Positions 17,999 through 26,744 of a DNA stretch of 64,000 bases are shown one piece after another (the first letter of the stretch is position 1; the number at the start of each line of letters is the position of its first letter). Origin of the DNA: Bacteroidales bacterium. GTDB lineage: Bacteria > Bacteroidota > Bacteroidia > Bacteroidales > UBA932. Position numbers and translations under genes: made by a program. Location: NCBI GenBank assembly GCA_022648685.1, contig JALCMW010000003.1, positions 62,001 through 126,000 of the forward strand, written 5' to 3'. The notes beneath the pieces are model-generated. The model did not search any database and was not told where the DNA came from. It worked only from the letters and a program-made list of their open reading frames with translations.

Positions 17999-18865
17999 AT
18001 GATTAATAAAAATGATGCCGGCGGTATGTCGGGAAAATCGGGCCTTGATTGTGACGGATCGGTTCTTTGCGGGCGTCCGGTCCTGGCCGGGAAAATCTCT
18101 GAAGTCGCTGAGGTGGCGGGTTACCTTTGGCAAAAAGGCTGGGCTGAAAGGAACGGCGGGAATATAACGGTTAATATAACCGATATTGTTGATGACGGGA
18201 TCCGTTCAATGTGTCCTGTAAGCGAAGTCAAATCCATCGGTGCCGTACTTCCCAATTTGAAAGGTTGTTATTTCTTCTGCAAAGGTACAAACAGAAGGAT
18301 GAGGGATCTTGCCGGGAGGCCTATGGAGAACGGCTCCATAATAAGGATAACCGATGATTGTGCCGGCTACGAGATCGTGGCTGACAAACCGGTCTTGCCT
18401 ACATCGGAACTCCCTTCCCATTTGAGCGTCCATAATTATCTGATAGGCAAAGGCTCTCCTTACAAGGCTTCGCTTCATACGCATCCTATCGAATTAGTTG
18501 CTTTGACTCACTCGGGTAAGTTCCTTGAAAAGGATGTCGCCACAAAGTTGCTGTGGTCAATGATTCCCGAAACCAAGGCTTTTTGCCCGAGAGGGTTGGG
18601 AATGGTTCCATATATGCTTCCGGGAAGCGTTGCCTTGGCAGATGCCACGATAAAAGCCATTGATGACGATTATGATGTGGTCATGTGGGAAAAACATGGG
18701 GTTTTCGCTGTGGACAATGATATCATGGCCGCTTTCGATCAGGTTGATGTCCTTAACAAGGCCGCTCAGATTTATGAAGCCGGCCGTAATATGGGTTTCG
18801 AACCTGAGGGGATGTCAGATGCCGAGATGTCGGAACTTACAAAGGCTTTCAATCTTCCGAAATAG
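17999..18865 (+). CDS. rhaD: Rhamnulose-1-phosphate aldolase
   Basis: Class II (zinc) aldolase that cleaves L-rhamnulose-1-phosphate into dihydroxyacetone phosphate and L-lactaldehyde. 288 residues, slightly longer than E. coli RhaD. The metal site is visible: ASLHTHPIELVALTH (about 158-172) gives the HxH pair and WEKHGVFAVD supplies the third histidine. The N-terminal WAERNGGNITVNI segment is the usual class II substrate region. Last gene of the rhamnose operon. Its last 17 bp overlap the 3' end of the convergent NhaC gene. No lactaldehyde reductase or dehydrogenase follows. Confidence 0.93.
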   Translation: MINKNDAGGMSGKSGLDCDGSVLCGRPVLAGKISEVAEVAGYLWQKGWAERNGGNITVNITDIVDDGIRSMCPVSEVKSIGAVLPNLKGCYFFCKGTNRRMRDLAGRPMENGSIIRITDDCAGYEIVADKPVLPTSELPSHLSVHNYLIGKGSPYKASLHTHPIELVALTHSGKFLEKDVATKLLWSMIPETKAFCPRGLGMVPYMLPGSVALADATIKAIDDDYDVVMWEKHGVFAVDNDIMAAFDQVDVLNKAAQIYEAGRNMGFEPEGMSDAEMSELTKAFNLPK

Positions 18866-20423
18866 AAGGATCTGTTTTTTTTGAACCGCCGGCGCCCCGT
18901 AGTTGTCCCGTATTTCCGGACATACCGTGGGCGCCGGTTGTTTCTTCAGGGATGTGCCTGAATATTTTGTAGCCTATGAAGGCTACTATTACACTCATGA
19001 AGGGACTTATTATATTGAAAAAGCAGAAAGGAAGGTATGTTATTGTCGGAATGCTGAGAATTGTCGCCTGCGTCATTCCGCAGCTGCTCCATGGGATGAG
19101 TGGTGAAGTGACGGTCGAAGAATCTTCAATTGAGCGGCTCAACAGACGGCTTTCATATCCTTTCTTTGAGTAAATGTCTTTGTATATGCTTGTTGTAAGG
19201 ATGATGGAAAGGTATTGGTCGGATACGAGTCCGTTCAGTATTACTCCTGTAGCCGCTGTCGAAGCTACCATTCCGGTCCGTTTCTTTGTCAATGGAATGA
19301 TCAGGGACGCGAGGTGATGCAGCATGCCGCTTGCTTTCATGCAGGCTCCGAAACACATTGCGCATATTATAAGATAGACGGTATCCAGCATTCCCAGCAT
19401 CCCTCTTGTCGATACCAGCTTGTCGATATCCGGATGTCCGGTATTTATGGATACGGAATCATATATTGTCCTGACGGCTCCGGCAAACATTATTTTTATC
19501 TTTGCCCAGCCGGATATTATGCCGGTACCTATATTACCTGCACCGTAGAATGTTTCTTCTCCGATTCCCCTTATAATATCGGGCTGGAAAAGCAATGCGC
19601 ATATAACTGCGGTCAAGACCGATATGGAAAGCACTATCAGTGCCGGCATTTTCCTGGCTATCATGACTGCGGTAGTAAGCGGGACGAGCAGCAGCCACAG
19701 CGAGATATTGAATTTTCCGCCAAGGATGGTTGCATATTCGGAAATCTGTACGGTATCGGCCCCGTGGTGCGTGAATCCGAGAATCAGGAATATGACCAGA
19801 GTTATGCTGATGGAAGGGACCGTGGTGTACATCATATATCTTATATGTGTGAACAGCGGCGTACCGCTCATTGATGAAGCCATAACGGTAGTGTCCGAAA
19901 GCGGAGATATCTTGTCTCCGAAATACGCGCCTGAAATTATAGCTCCGGCTATGAGCCCGTCTCCGAACCCTTCGGCTTTTCCGATTCCGAGCAAGGCGAC
20001 TCCGATAGTCGCAATAGTTGTCCATGAGCTGCCTGTCATAAGCGATACGATAGCGCAGGCGGCACATGCGGTGAAAAGGAAAATCTTGGGGCTGATTATT
20101 TTGACTCCGTAATATATCAATGTTGGAATAACCCCGCTCATCGTCCATGTGCCTGAAATTGCTCCTATGAGAAACAAAATGACTATGGCCGTGGTCACGT
20201 CTCCAATATTGCTTTTAATCTCGGTTTCAAAATCTGACCATGGGACTTTGAAGAGCCACATGGCCAGCCAGCAGCTTATGCCTGCGGCGAAAAGAAGTGA
20301 GACCTGGCTGGCCCCGAGAATGGCATCCCCTCCGAATATGCTTATCCCCAAAGCTAATAAACAAATCAAAACAATGACAGGCACCATGGAGATGCCTGTC
20401 ATTATCACCGTCCGTTTCTTCAT
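18849..20423 (-). CDS. Na+/H+ antiporter, NhaC family
   Basis: 524-residue polytopic inner-membrane protein with about 11-12 hydrophobic segments. NhaC-family features include MTGSSWTTIATIGVALLGIG, SGAYFGDKISPLSDTTVMASSMSGTPLFTHIRYMMYTT and the C-terminal SSTVTSPLIPWSSCGMTQATILSIPTITYLPF. It exchanges Na+ for protons or a small organic solute. The 3' ends of this gene and rhaD overlap by 17 bp, so the transcripts are antisense there. It does not resemble RhaT and should not be taken for the missing rhamnose permease without evidence. Confidence 0.87.
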   Translation of the reverse strand: MKKRTVIMTGISMVPVIVLICLLALGISIFGGDAILGASQVSLLFAAGISCWLAMWLFKVPWSDFETEIKSNIGDVTTAIVILFLIGAISGTWTMSGVIPTLIYYGVKIISPKIFLFTACAACAIVSLMTGSSWTTIATIGVALLGIGKAEGFGDGLIAGAIISGAYFGDKISPLSDTTVMASSMSGTPLFTHIRYMMYTTVPSISITLVIFLILGFTHHGADTVQISEYATILGGKFNISLWLLLVPLTTAVMIARKMPALIVLSISVLTAVICALLFQPDIIRGIGEETFYGAGNIGTGIISGWAKIKIMFAGAVRTIYDSVSINTGHPDIDKLVSTRGMLGMLDTVYLIICAMCFGACMKASGMLHHLASLIIPLTKKRTGMVASTAATGVILNGLVSDQYLSIILTTSIYKDIYSKKGYESRLLSRSIEDSSTVTSPLIPWSSCGMTQATILSIPTITYLPFCFFNIISPFMSVIVAFIGYKIFRHIPEETTGAHGMSGNTGQLRGAGGSKKTDPSISED

Positions 20424-20497
20424 CTATAAGTTTTTTTTCGGGTGCAATTATAAACATTTTTTTTCGTAGTCCGTGCAAGATTCCCGTTTTACGGGAT

Positions 20498-20516
20498 TAT
20501 ATATTCAGAATATATA
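20498..20516. repeat. 19-bp AT-rich palindrome upstream of the NigD-like gene
   Basis: TATATATTC-A-GAATATATA is a perfect 9-bp inverted repeat around one base, ending 12 bp before the NigD-like ATG. A second small hairpin (TCCCGT/ACGGGA, about 20482-20495) lies just upstream. No TAnnTTTG box is seen here, so the palindrome could be an operator or part of a promoter read by an alternative sigma factor. Confidence 0.5.
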
Positions 20517-20528
20517 GATATTAATGGT

Positions 20529-21248
20529 ATGAAAAAAATTCCGACTCTTTTATTGACAGTTGCGGCAATATTCTTTTCCTCCCTTGCCGTACAGTCGTGT
20601 CTTGATGACAATGACAACAGCTACAATATGTATTATCCCAATGCCATCGTGACTGTAAAGCCTTACGATAACGGCGAATTTTTCTTGCAGCTGAACGATT
20701 CCGTCGCTTTTTCGGTTGCAAATCTGGCTGTTTCCCCTTATGGCACGAAGGAGGTAAGGGCTTTCATAAATTTCTCCTATGCCGACAATAATGTCGGTTC
20801 TTTGACCAGGAAAGTGAATCTCAACTGGATGGACAGTATCCTTACCAAGAAAACCGTAATTACAAAAGAAGCCGAGGACGATGCTTTGTACGGGAAGGAT
20901 CCGATAGATATTTACAATGATTGGATGACGGTTTCGGAAGACGGTTATCTTACCCTTCATTTCCGTATAGCTATGGGTGCGGGCGGTGTAAAGCATTCTG
21001 TAAATCTTGTAACGGGTGTCAATCCTGAAAACCCTTATGAGGTCGAGTTCAGGCATGATGCTAATCATGACGATAGCGCCAATCTTTCAGACGGGATCGT
21101 TGCTTTCAAATTGTCATCCCTGCCTGATACGCATGGACTTAGTGTGAAACTCAAGGTCGATTGGAAATCTTCGGAAGGCGATAAGTCTGAAGAGTTCGAT
21201 TACCGTACTCCGCGTGATTACCGGATTTACTATTCTGAAAAAAAATAA
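20529..21248 (+). CDS. NigD-like lipoprotein
   Basis: 239 residues. The signal sequence ends in a lipobox (LAVQSC, Cys about residue 23), so the mature protein is lipid-anchored in the envelope. The body follows the NigD pattern of Bacteroidales: PNAIVTVKPYDNGEFFLQLND, KEVRAFINFSYAD, VNLNWMDSILTKKTV, LYGKDPIDIYNDWMTVSEDGYLTLHFR, and HSVNLVTGVNPENPYEVEFRHD. NigD itself was named for a nigrescin bacteriocin locus, but the family is widespread and its function is not established. It lies 9-39 nt upstream of an ECF sigma gene, so an envelope-stress role is possible but unproven. Confidence 0.85.
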   Translation: MKKIPTLLLTVAAIFFSSLAVQSCLDDNDNSYNMYYPNAIVTVKPYDNGEFFLQLNDSVAFSVANLAVSPYGTKEVRAFINFSYADNNVGSLTRKVNLNWMDSILTKKTVITKEAEDDALYGKDPIDIYNDWMTVSEDGYLTLHFRIAMGAGGVKHSVNLVTGVNPENPYEVEFRHDANHDDSANLSDGIVAFKLSSLPDTHGLSVKLKVDWKSSEGDKSEEFDYRTPRDYRIYYSEKK

Positions 21249-21287
21249 TGATATTGTATGCGGGTAGCTCCGTTAACCGCCTATGAT

Positions 21288-21857
21288 ATGAATTTTACAG
21301 ACGGAGATAATGATAATGTTTTAGTGGAGAGGGTTCGGAACGGCGACCGTATGGCTATGAAAAGGTTGTACGATCGCTACTCCGGATTCCTGGCTTCCAC
21401 ATGTTACCGTTACATTTCCGATAATGACGAGGCTAAAGATGTCATCCAGATTTCGTTTATAAAAATTTTCCGTGCCATAGGCAAATTCCGGCCCAGGGGG
21501 AAAGGTTCTTTGAAAGCCTGGATGAATAAGGTGGCCGCAAACGAGTCTTTGAAATATCTCAGGAACAAACGCAGATTGAAAATTGCCGGTGAGGTTTCGG
21601 AGTTCCCTGATGTGGAAGATATCCCGGATGTGCCGGATGATTTATCAACCGTGCCTCAGGCTGTCATAATGGGATTTATAAGGGATCTTCCGGACGGCTA
21701 CAGGACTGTGTTCAACTTGTATGTGTTCGAAGAGAAAAGCCACAGGGAAATATCTCATCTTTTGGGTATTTCAGAAAGTACTTCCGCTTCGCAACTCCAT
21801 AGGGCCAAAGCAATGTTGGCAAAAAGAATATCAGATTATATCAGGAATCATGAATAA
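21288..21857 (+). CDS. ECF-type RNA polymerase sigma factor
   Basis: About 190 residues. Region 2 is clear (VLVERVRNGDRMAMKRLYDRYSG ... DNDEAKDVIQISFIKIFRAIGKF), as is region 4 with its helix-turn-helix (LPDGYRTVFNLYVFEEKSHREISHLLGISESTSASQLHRAKAMLAK). An upstream in-frame ATG at 21258 would add ten residues; the 21288 start fits usual ECF lengths better, but no promoter box decides it. The gene overlaps the next by 8 nt, a typical sigma/anti-sigma arrangement. It may direct transcription of this cluster, but no target motif can be assigned. Confidence 0.88.
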   Translation: MNFTDGDNDNVLVERVRNGDRMAMKRLYDRYSGFLASTCYRYISDNDEAKDVIQISFIKIFRAIGKFRPRGKGSLKAWMNKVAANESLKYLRNKRRLKIAGEVSEFPDVEDIPDVPDDLSTVPQAVIMGFIRDLPDGYRTVFNLYVFEEKSHREISHLLGISESTSASQLHRAKAMLAKRISDYIRNHE

Positions 21858-23160
21858 CAGCAGTCATATACGGGATGGGGGTTGGACGGAAAACCTTAAG
21901 GAACGGATGTCGGATTACAAGACATCAGTTCCGGAGGATCTCTGGACCGGAATCAATACCGGAATGGAAAAGAATGCGTTGCCTGCCGGAGAAAAAGTCA
22001 TATTCCGCCGTATCGGCATCCTTTCTGCCATTGCGGCTGCAGTGCTTTTCGGAATATTCTTCGGTTACAAGGCTCTATTGCCTGGTGCCGGGGAGAGTCC
22101 CCGTATCTCCTCTTCAACGGAAGCAACCGTAGGCGGCTCATCTTCGACTTTACACGGTTCAGGCAATGTTGCCATTTCAATTGAGGATAAATCAAGTAAT
22201 GCTTCTCTTTTGGCCGGAAATGTGAATAGTCCGAAAGATCAGGATTATTCAGGTGGTCCAGCCGGCAATTCCATTCCGGTTCCCGATTCTTTATCGGAAC
22301 GGGAATCTGTTTCATATCCCGGGTCCGATTCTGCAGAAAAGGACAAGTCCGGTGATGCGGAGGCAAAGAAGAATTCCGTTTCCGCTTCTGGAGGGCTGAG
22401 CGGTAAAGAAACTGCAGGGGATTATATTGATTCCTATCCCGGATACCCGGAGGAAAAGAAATCTTCCGGCCTTTCCGTTACGGCCGGGCTGTTCGCCGCA
22501 GGTATGTCAGGAAATGAGAATTCCAAAATGGGAGAAGGGTCTTTCATGATGGGAGCCAATCCTTTGGAAGGTGATAATGTCAATATGGCTTGGGCGGCGA
22601 AAGGTCCTGGCTTTTTAGGCAATTCTTCCAACAATATGTCCGATTTTACATATCATCACAAATTTCCGGTAAGGATGGGCGTAACGGTGAAATTAGGCCT
22701 TTCTCCCAGGTTCTTTGTCGGATCCGGTCTTTATTATTCCAGACTATATTCAGATATATCATCGGGAACTTCAAAAGATGGGATAAAGGGGAGCCAGGTT
22801 CTCCATTATGTCGGTTTGCCTTTGAATGTCAGTTATGATCTGTTTGACGGGAACAGGTTTGCATTTTATTGTACCGGAGGAGGTATTGTCGAAAAATGCA
22901 TTTCCGGTAAAGTCAGGTATGATACCATATATGGCAGCAGGGTGCTGTCTTCTACTTCAAAAAGTATCAAAATCAATCAACTGCAATGGTCGTTGAATGC
23001 CGCATTGGGTTTGAGGGCCGATATTACCGACTATGCCGGCTTGTATGTGGAACCAGGCATTTCATATCATTTCGATGACGGTTCTCCGGTAACTACAGTT
23101 TATAAAGACAGGCCTCTGGATTTCAATCTGGCATTCGGGCTTTGTTTTTATTTTAAATAA
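21850..23160 (+). CDS. Anti-sigma-like membrane protein with C-terminal beta-barrel domain
   Basis: 436 residues from the ATG that overlaps the sigma stop. Residues 1-48 are cytoplasmic in character (WTENLKERMSDYKTSVPEDLWTGINTGME). One transmembrane helix follows (about 52-73, IGILSAIAAAVLFGIFFGYKALL), then a long Ser/Gly/Pro-rich low-complexity linker (about 75-220). The C-terminal about 190 residues have alternating aromatic strands (VRMGVTVKLGLSPRFFVGSGLYYSRL ... GLPLNVSYDLFDG ... FNLAFGLCFYFK) and end in Phe-Tyr-Phe-Lys, like small outer-membrane barrels of the PorT/OmpA-like class. It may tie an ECF sigma factor directly to outer-membrane state. A longer frame from 21721 is rejected because it runs through the sigma gene. 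Confidence 0.72.
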   Translation: MNNSSHIRDGGWTENLKERMSDYKTSVPEDLWTGINTGMEKNALPAGEKVIFRRIGILSAIAAAVLFGIFFGYKALLPGAGESPRISSSTEATVGGSSSTLHGSGNVAISIEDKSSNASLLAGNVNSPKDQDYSGGPAGNSIPVPDSLSERESVSYPGSDSAEKDKSGDAEAKKNSVSASGGLSGKETAGDYIDSYPGYPEEKKSSGLSVTAGLFAAGMSGNENSKMGEGSFMMGANPLEGDNVNMAWAAKGPGFLGNSSNNMSDFTYHHKFPVRMGVTVKLGLSPRFFVGSGLYYSRLYSDISSGTSKDGIKGSQVLHYVGLPLNVSYDLFDGNRFAFYCTGGGIVEKCISGKVRYDTIYGSRVLSSTSKSIKINQLQWSLNAALGLRADITDYAGLYVEPGISYHFDDGSPVTTVYKDRPLDFNLAFGLCFYFK

Positions 23161-23164
23161 GCTT

Positions 23165-24553
23165 TCAATTTCCGTCTCCGGGATAATCGATTTCCATTTT
23201 GTATTTCCATTTTGGAAAATACAGATTTCCTCCTTTCCATTCAACTTCCCCTCGTTGGAAATCGACGGTTTCGCTGCGCGGATATATTTTGGCGGGAAAC
23301 AGCCTTCCTCCGAAATCTTCATTTACCACCATCCTGTAAGAATCGATTCCTCCAAGGAAGAAATATTCTTCGTCGGATCCTTTTGCCGCGTACAAAGGTA
23401 TTCCGAAAGACTGATCGGCGGGAACCCATCCTTTGCCTTCGAAATAGACTTCCGCCCAGTCGTGCAAGTTCCAGTTCCCGTGAGGGTGCATCATGAATCC
23501 GCTTTCGAAATGGGCCGGTATGCCTTTTATCCTGCACAAAGTGATGAACAGCAATGACACCTGTCCGCAATCCCCGTGTCCGTTGTCAAGCACGTATTCA
23601 GGAATATTTCCTATTGTTGAATATTCCCTTGCCGATGCCCATGGGAATTTGTCGTTTACCCAGCGGAATATCTTTTTAGCCTGCAGATACGGATTGGTTT
23701 CTCCGTATGTCAGCGAGTCGGCCAGATGTCTCATCCTTTGACTGAAGACTATGTGCGGTTTGTGTTCCCCCGTATATCTTTCATATTCTTTCCTGCTTAT
23801 TCCTGATCCTTTGCCCCCCGGATTGTAGGGGAGAACATTTCCGGCCGAGAGATTGCTCCATTCCCCGTATGACACATATTCGAATTCTTCGCTGAATACC
23901 GTTTTTTCACCGCCTACGGCTTTTTTCTGCATATACAAAGTATTGTGTACGGATCCTTCAGGAGCAAGCTTGTATCTTTTTTCGCTCGTCCTTACAAGCC
24001 TGATATCTTTTTGCCTGGGGTTGCCGGTACGTGGGAACGGGAGCCAGCACCTTATGATCTCTCCTGCAGGAACGGCATCGGCATTTACCGAAAGAGTGTA
24101 TTTCACATGCATCCTTTTAGGCACTGCAAAACTGTTCCCGGTGGCTTTTACGGACTTTATTATTTCAGGAAGATTTTCCGCGTCGGTAGCTTCGTAACTA
24201 CCGGGAGCCGGATTTTCTGACGGCTCTACGGCTTCTTTTGCTGAGATGCATGCAGGATCCAGTCTGAACAGATTGGGCCCGGCATTCTTGAAGTAAAGTT
24301 TCCTTCCGTCGATGATCTTGAACTCCAACACTTTCGAATCTTCCCATTTGCGCATCTGGCTTTCGGTTACATCCGGTATGTATTTCCGGATATATGTCTT
24401 GACATCATTTTCGCTTTTGCAGAAGTCGGTCAGGAGTCTTTGGTGCAGATCTTCCTGCCAATTATAGTTGCTGCGGCTTTTTTGTCCTGCACTGCAACCT
24501 GCAGCTGTGGCTATGACAGCCGCCACTGCCATTATCTTGATAATGTTTTTCAT
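23165..24553 (-). CDS. Transglutaminase-like lipoprotein
   Basis: 462 residues with an N-terminal signal and lipobox (IATAAGC, Cys20). The papain-like transglutaminase core lies in the C-terminal half: Cys in NGHGDCGQVSLLF (about 327), His in WNLHDWAEVYFEGKGW (about 363) and Asp in VPADQSFG (about 378). The N-terminal half is a sandwich-like region typical of periplasmic members. In bacteria such domains usually act as peptidases or amidases rather than crosslinkers. It is the last gene of an operon with an L-Ala-D/L-Glu epimerase, 21 nt upstream, which suggests work on murein peptides (inference). It converges with the sigma cluster, with only 4 nt between the genes. Confidence 0.83.
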   Translation of the reverse strand: MKNIIKIMAVAAVIATAAGCSAGQKSRSNYNWQEDLHQRLLTDFCKSENDVKTYIRKYIPDVTESQMRKWEDSKVLEFKIIDGRKLYFKNAGPNLFRLDPACISAKEAVEPSENPAPGSYEATDAENLPEIIKSVKATGNSFAVPKRMHVKYTLSVNADAVPAGEIIRCWLPFPRTGNPRQKDIRLVRTSEKRYKLAPEGSVHNTLYMQKKAVGGEKTVFSEEFEYVSYGEWSNLSAGNVLPYNPGGKGSGISRKEYERYTGEHKPHIVFSQRMRHLADSLTYGETNPYLQAKKIFRWVNDKFPWASAREYSTIGNIPEYVLDNGHGDCGQVSLLFITLCRIKGIPAHFESGFMMHPHGNWNLHDWAEVYFEGKGWVPADQSFGIPLYAAKGSDEEYFFLGGIDSYRMVVNEDFGGRLFPAKIYPRSETVDFQRGEVEWKGGNLYFPKWKYKMEIDYPGDGN

Positions 24554-24574
24554 TTCGGAATGGTTTCCGGATGA

Positions 24575-25741
24575 TTATTTCAACAATTTTACGCCTATGC
24601 CCGGAATGTCTTTGAGTGTGATCTTGCCTTTTACCACTTCCATTCCTTTGAATCTATCGTTGCTTATCAGCAGATTCCCGTCCAGATCGGCGAAGTCCAC
24701 GGCAGGGGAGAGCTGCGCCGCAGCTGAAATTCCGCATGAAGTTTCAGTCATGCATCCCACCATGACTTTCAGTCCTCTGGCTCTTGCATAATTAAGCATT
24801 TTCCAGGCTTCTCTCATTCCGGTGCATTTCATTAGCTTGATGTTGATGCCGTTGAAAGCGCCTTCAATGCTCCTGATATCTTTGAGTCTTTGTATAGACT
24901 CGTCGGCGAAGATTGGAAGCGGGCTTCTTTCGGTAACCCATGCGATGTCTTCAAGCTGTTCTTTGGGCATCGGCTGTTCAACCATTACTATACCTTTGCT
25001 CTTAAGCCAGTTTATCATGTCCAGGGCTTTGTATTTGTCTTTCCAGCCCTGATTGGCATCCACAGTTATCGGAAGATCGGTGATTTCCCTTATTGTGTTG
25101 ATCATTTCCTTGTCATTGTCAAGGCCGACTTTGACTTTAAGGATATTGAATTTGTCTGCGCACTCCCTTGTCTTTTCCCGTACTACATCCGGCTTGTCAA
25201 TACCTATCGTGAAAGTTGTATTCGGGGCTTTTGCCGCATTGAGTCCCCAGATCTTGTACCATGGGGCACCGAGGAGTTTCCCCACCAGATCGTGGAGAGC
25301 GATATCTACTGCTGCTTTGGCTGCCGTATCGCCTTCATTGATATTGTCTACGTATGTAAGGATGTCGTCGATCTGGAAAGGGTCGCTGAATTGTTCCAGA
25401 TTGACTTTCTTCAGGAAAGTGGTTACGGATTCGACGCTCTGTCCCAGATAAGGCGGCATGGAAGCTTCCCCGTATCCTGTCATGCCGTCATAATCAATCT
25501 GTACCTGTACATCCGGAGTTGTAGTCCTTGAATATGTAGCTACCGTAAAGACGTGCTGGAGTCTGAGTTCGTAAGGGAAAAATGAAAGTTTCATTTTTTT
25601 GCCTCCATTTTTGTTTACGTTGATTCTTTTATCCCCCGCCGTGCCGAATGCACCGGCATTCGGAATAAGGCCGGTTCCTACCAGTCCCGTACCGATAGCC
25701 GCCACTGCGGCCGTTTTCAGAAATTCTCTACGACTTTGCAT
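24575..25741 (-). CDS. L-Ala-D/L-Glu epimerase-type enolase-superfamily enzyme
   Basis: 388 residues of the mandelate racemase/muconate-lactonizing group. The N-terminus carries a twin-arginine signal (SRREFLKTAAVAAIGTGLVG), so it appears to be exported folded. The catalytic set is visible: KVKVG (lysine base, about 200), the metal ligands in VDANQGW, VEQPM and ADES, and a C-terminal MVGCMTETSCGI stretch. The family interconverts L-Ala-D-Glu and L-Ala-L-Glu from peptidoglycan turnover. An exported form is unusual, since the classic enzyme is cytoplasmic, and fits the neighbouring lipoprotein transglutaminase. It lies 38 nt downstream of the phosphodiester glycosidase gene. A TATATTTA box overlapping that gene's stop (about 25767-25774) could give an internal promoter. 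Confidence 0.87.
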   Translation of the reverse strand: MQSRREFLKTAAVAAIGTGLVGTGLIPNAGAFGTAGDKRINVNKNGGKKMKLSFFPYELRLQHVFTVATYSRTTTPDVQVQIDYDGMTGYGEASMPPYLGQSVESVTTFLKKVNLEQFSDPFQIDDILTYVDNINEGDTAAKAAVDIALHDLVGKLLGAPWYKIWGLNAAKAPNTTFTIGIDKPDVVREKTRECADKFNILKVKVGLDNDKEMINTIREITDLPITVDANQGWKDKYKALDMINWLKSKGIVMVEQPMPKEQLEDIAWVTERSPLPIFADESIQRLKDIRSIEGAFNGINIKLMKCTGMREAWKMLNYARARGLKVMVGCMTETSCGISAAAQLSPAVDFADLDGNLLISNDRFKGMEVVKGKITLKDIPGIGVKLLK

Positions 25742-25779
25742 AATATTACAGATTGTTCGTTCTTCGTAAATATACGAAA

Positions 25780-26724
25780 TTATTTAACCATTATAGCATT
25801 CGGGACTTTCCGTTCTCCTTTTCCGTCGAACTTTTTGTTGTCGCACGGATGGCTTATTACTCCTTCCTGGGCAGTCCACAGATCGGAAGATCCGCCGCCG
25901 TCCAGGTTTATCGAATCCTCAAGGTTCAGAAAACCTGCGATGTCGCACAGTTCACTTATTGTCATTCCGTCGGCATTCCCTTTTGCACGTCCGTCAATCA
26001 CTATCATATATACAGTTCCTTCTGCGGTGTAACCGACAAGACTTCTCGGATGCCTTGTATGATAGAAGCCATAGTCGGGAACCTTTTCGTAGTTCTTCTT
26101 TTGCCCTTTTTCTGTGATCACAGGTCCGGAAGCCAGCACCTCCTCGCAGTAGCGGGTGTATGTTCCGTATTCGGTCGTGCCGCAGAGAAATATTGACATC
26201 CTGCCGTTTCCATTTTGTCTTTTATTGCGTACGTCTTCTTTTTTTATGCATACGACTCCGTTGCACCTGAACGTTTCTCCCGGCACTGTCCTTGCCGATA
26301 TCACAGTGTCTTTCTTGAAAAATGTATCCGGCTCCTTATCCCGTATCCTGAAATAACTGCCGTTTATGGCCGCCAATGCACCGTTGCGTCTGCCAAGATT
26401 GCTTACTACATCGGCGGATTTGCCTTCCGCGTTGATTATAGTCGTATTGTATTTCTTTGACGGATAACGTATTATTGCGATACTCTGTATGCCTCCGAAC
26501 ATTTTTATTTGCGCGTATCCGTATTCGGCGTATTTCGGTTTGGCTGAAATCTTCTCTTTCAGTGTCTTCCCGTTTCCATTAATCCGTTTCCAATTCCATC
26601 CTGCGTTGACGAACACGACAGAATCTTTGTTTGTACGTACCGGGTTGACCGCATATGTCTTTCCTATGGAGAGCCCTGCCGCCAAGGTCAGGATAAGGAA
26701 AATCCTTTTCATTCTTATTTTCAT
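25780..26724 (-). CDS. Secreted phosphodiester glycosidase-like (NAGPA-domain) protein
   Basis: 314 residues from the ATG at 26724, which follows a -7-like box; the frame is open to 26769 but that start lies upstream of the box. The signal peptide is hydrophobic (KRIFLILTLAAGLSIG). The NAGPA fold is shown by AAINGSYFRIRD near the middle, LVGYTAEGTVYMIVIDGRA, and the signature SINLDGGGSSDLW near the C-terminus. Family members hydrolyse GlcNAc-1-phosphodiesters, as in the mannose-6-phosphate uncovering enzyme and in bacterial teichoic or exopolysaccharide turnover. Here the substrate is probably an envelope or host glycan phosphodiester. It heads an operon with the epimerase and transglutaminase lipoprotein. 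Confidence 0.82.
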   Translation of the reverse strand: MKIRMKRIFLILTLAAGLSIGKTYAVNPVRTNKDSVVFVNAGWNWKRINGNGKTLKEKISAKPKYAEYGYAQIKMFGGIQSIAIIRYPSKKYNTTIINAEGKSADVVSNLGRRNGALAAINGSYFRIRDKEPDTFFKKDTVISARTVPGETFRCNGVVCIKKEDVRNKRQNGNGRMSIFLCGTTEYGTYTRYCEEVLASGPVITEKGQKKNYEKVPDYGFYHTRHPRSLVGYTAEGTVYMIVIDGRAKGNADGMTISELCDIAGFLNLEDSINLDGGGSSDLWTAQEGVISHPCDNKKFDGKGERKVPNAIMVK

Positions 26725-26744
26725 TGATGCTTGGTATTTGATTG

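Noticed and set aside
18849..20423. The NhaC-type gene as a possible L-rhamnose transporter
   Set aside because: Its motifs are those of the NhaC antiporter family and it is convergent to, not part of, the rhamnose operon.
21721..21849. 43-residue upstream extension of the barrel protein
   Set aside because: It lies wholly within the sigma-factor gene in another frame; the ATG at 21850 gives a normal 8-nt overlap.
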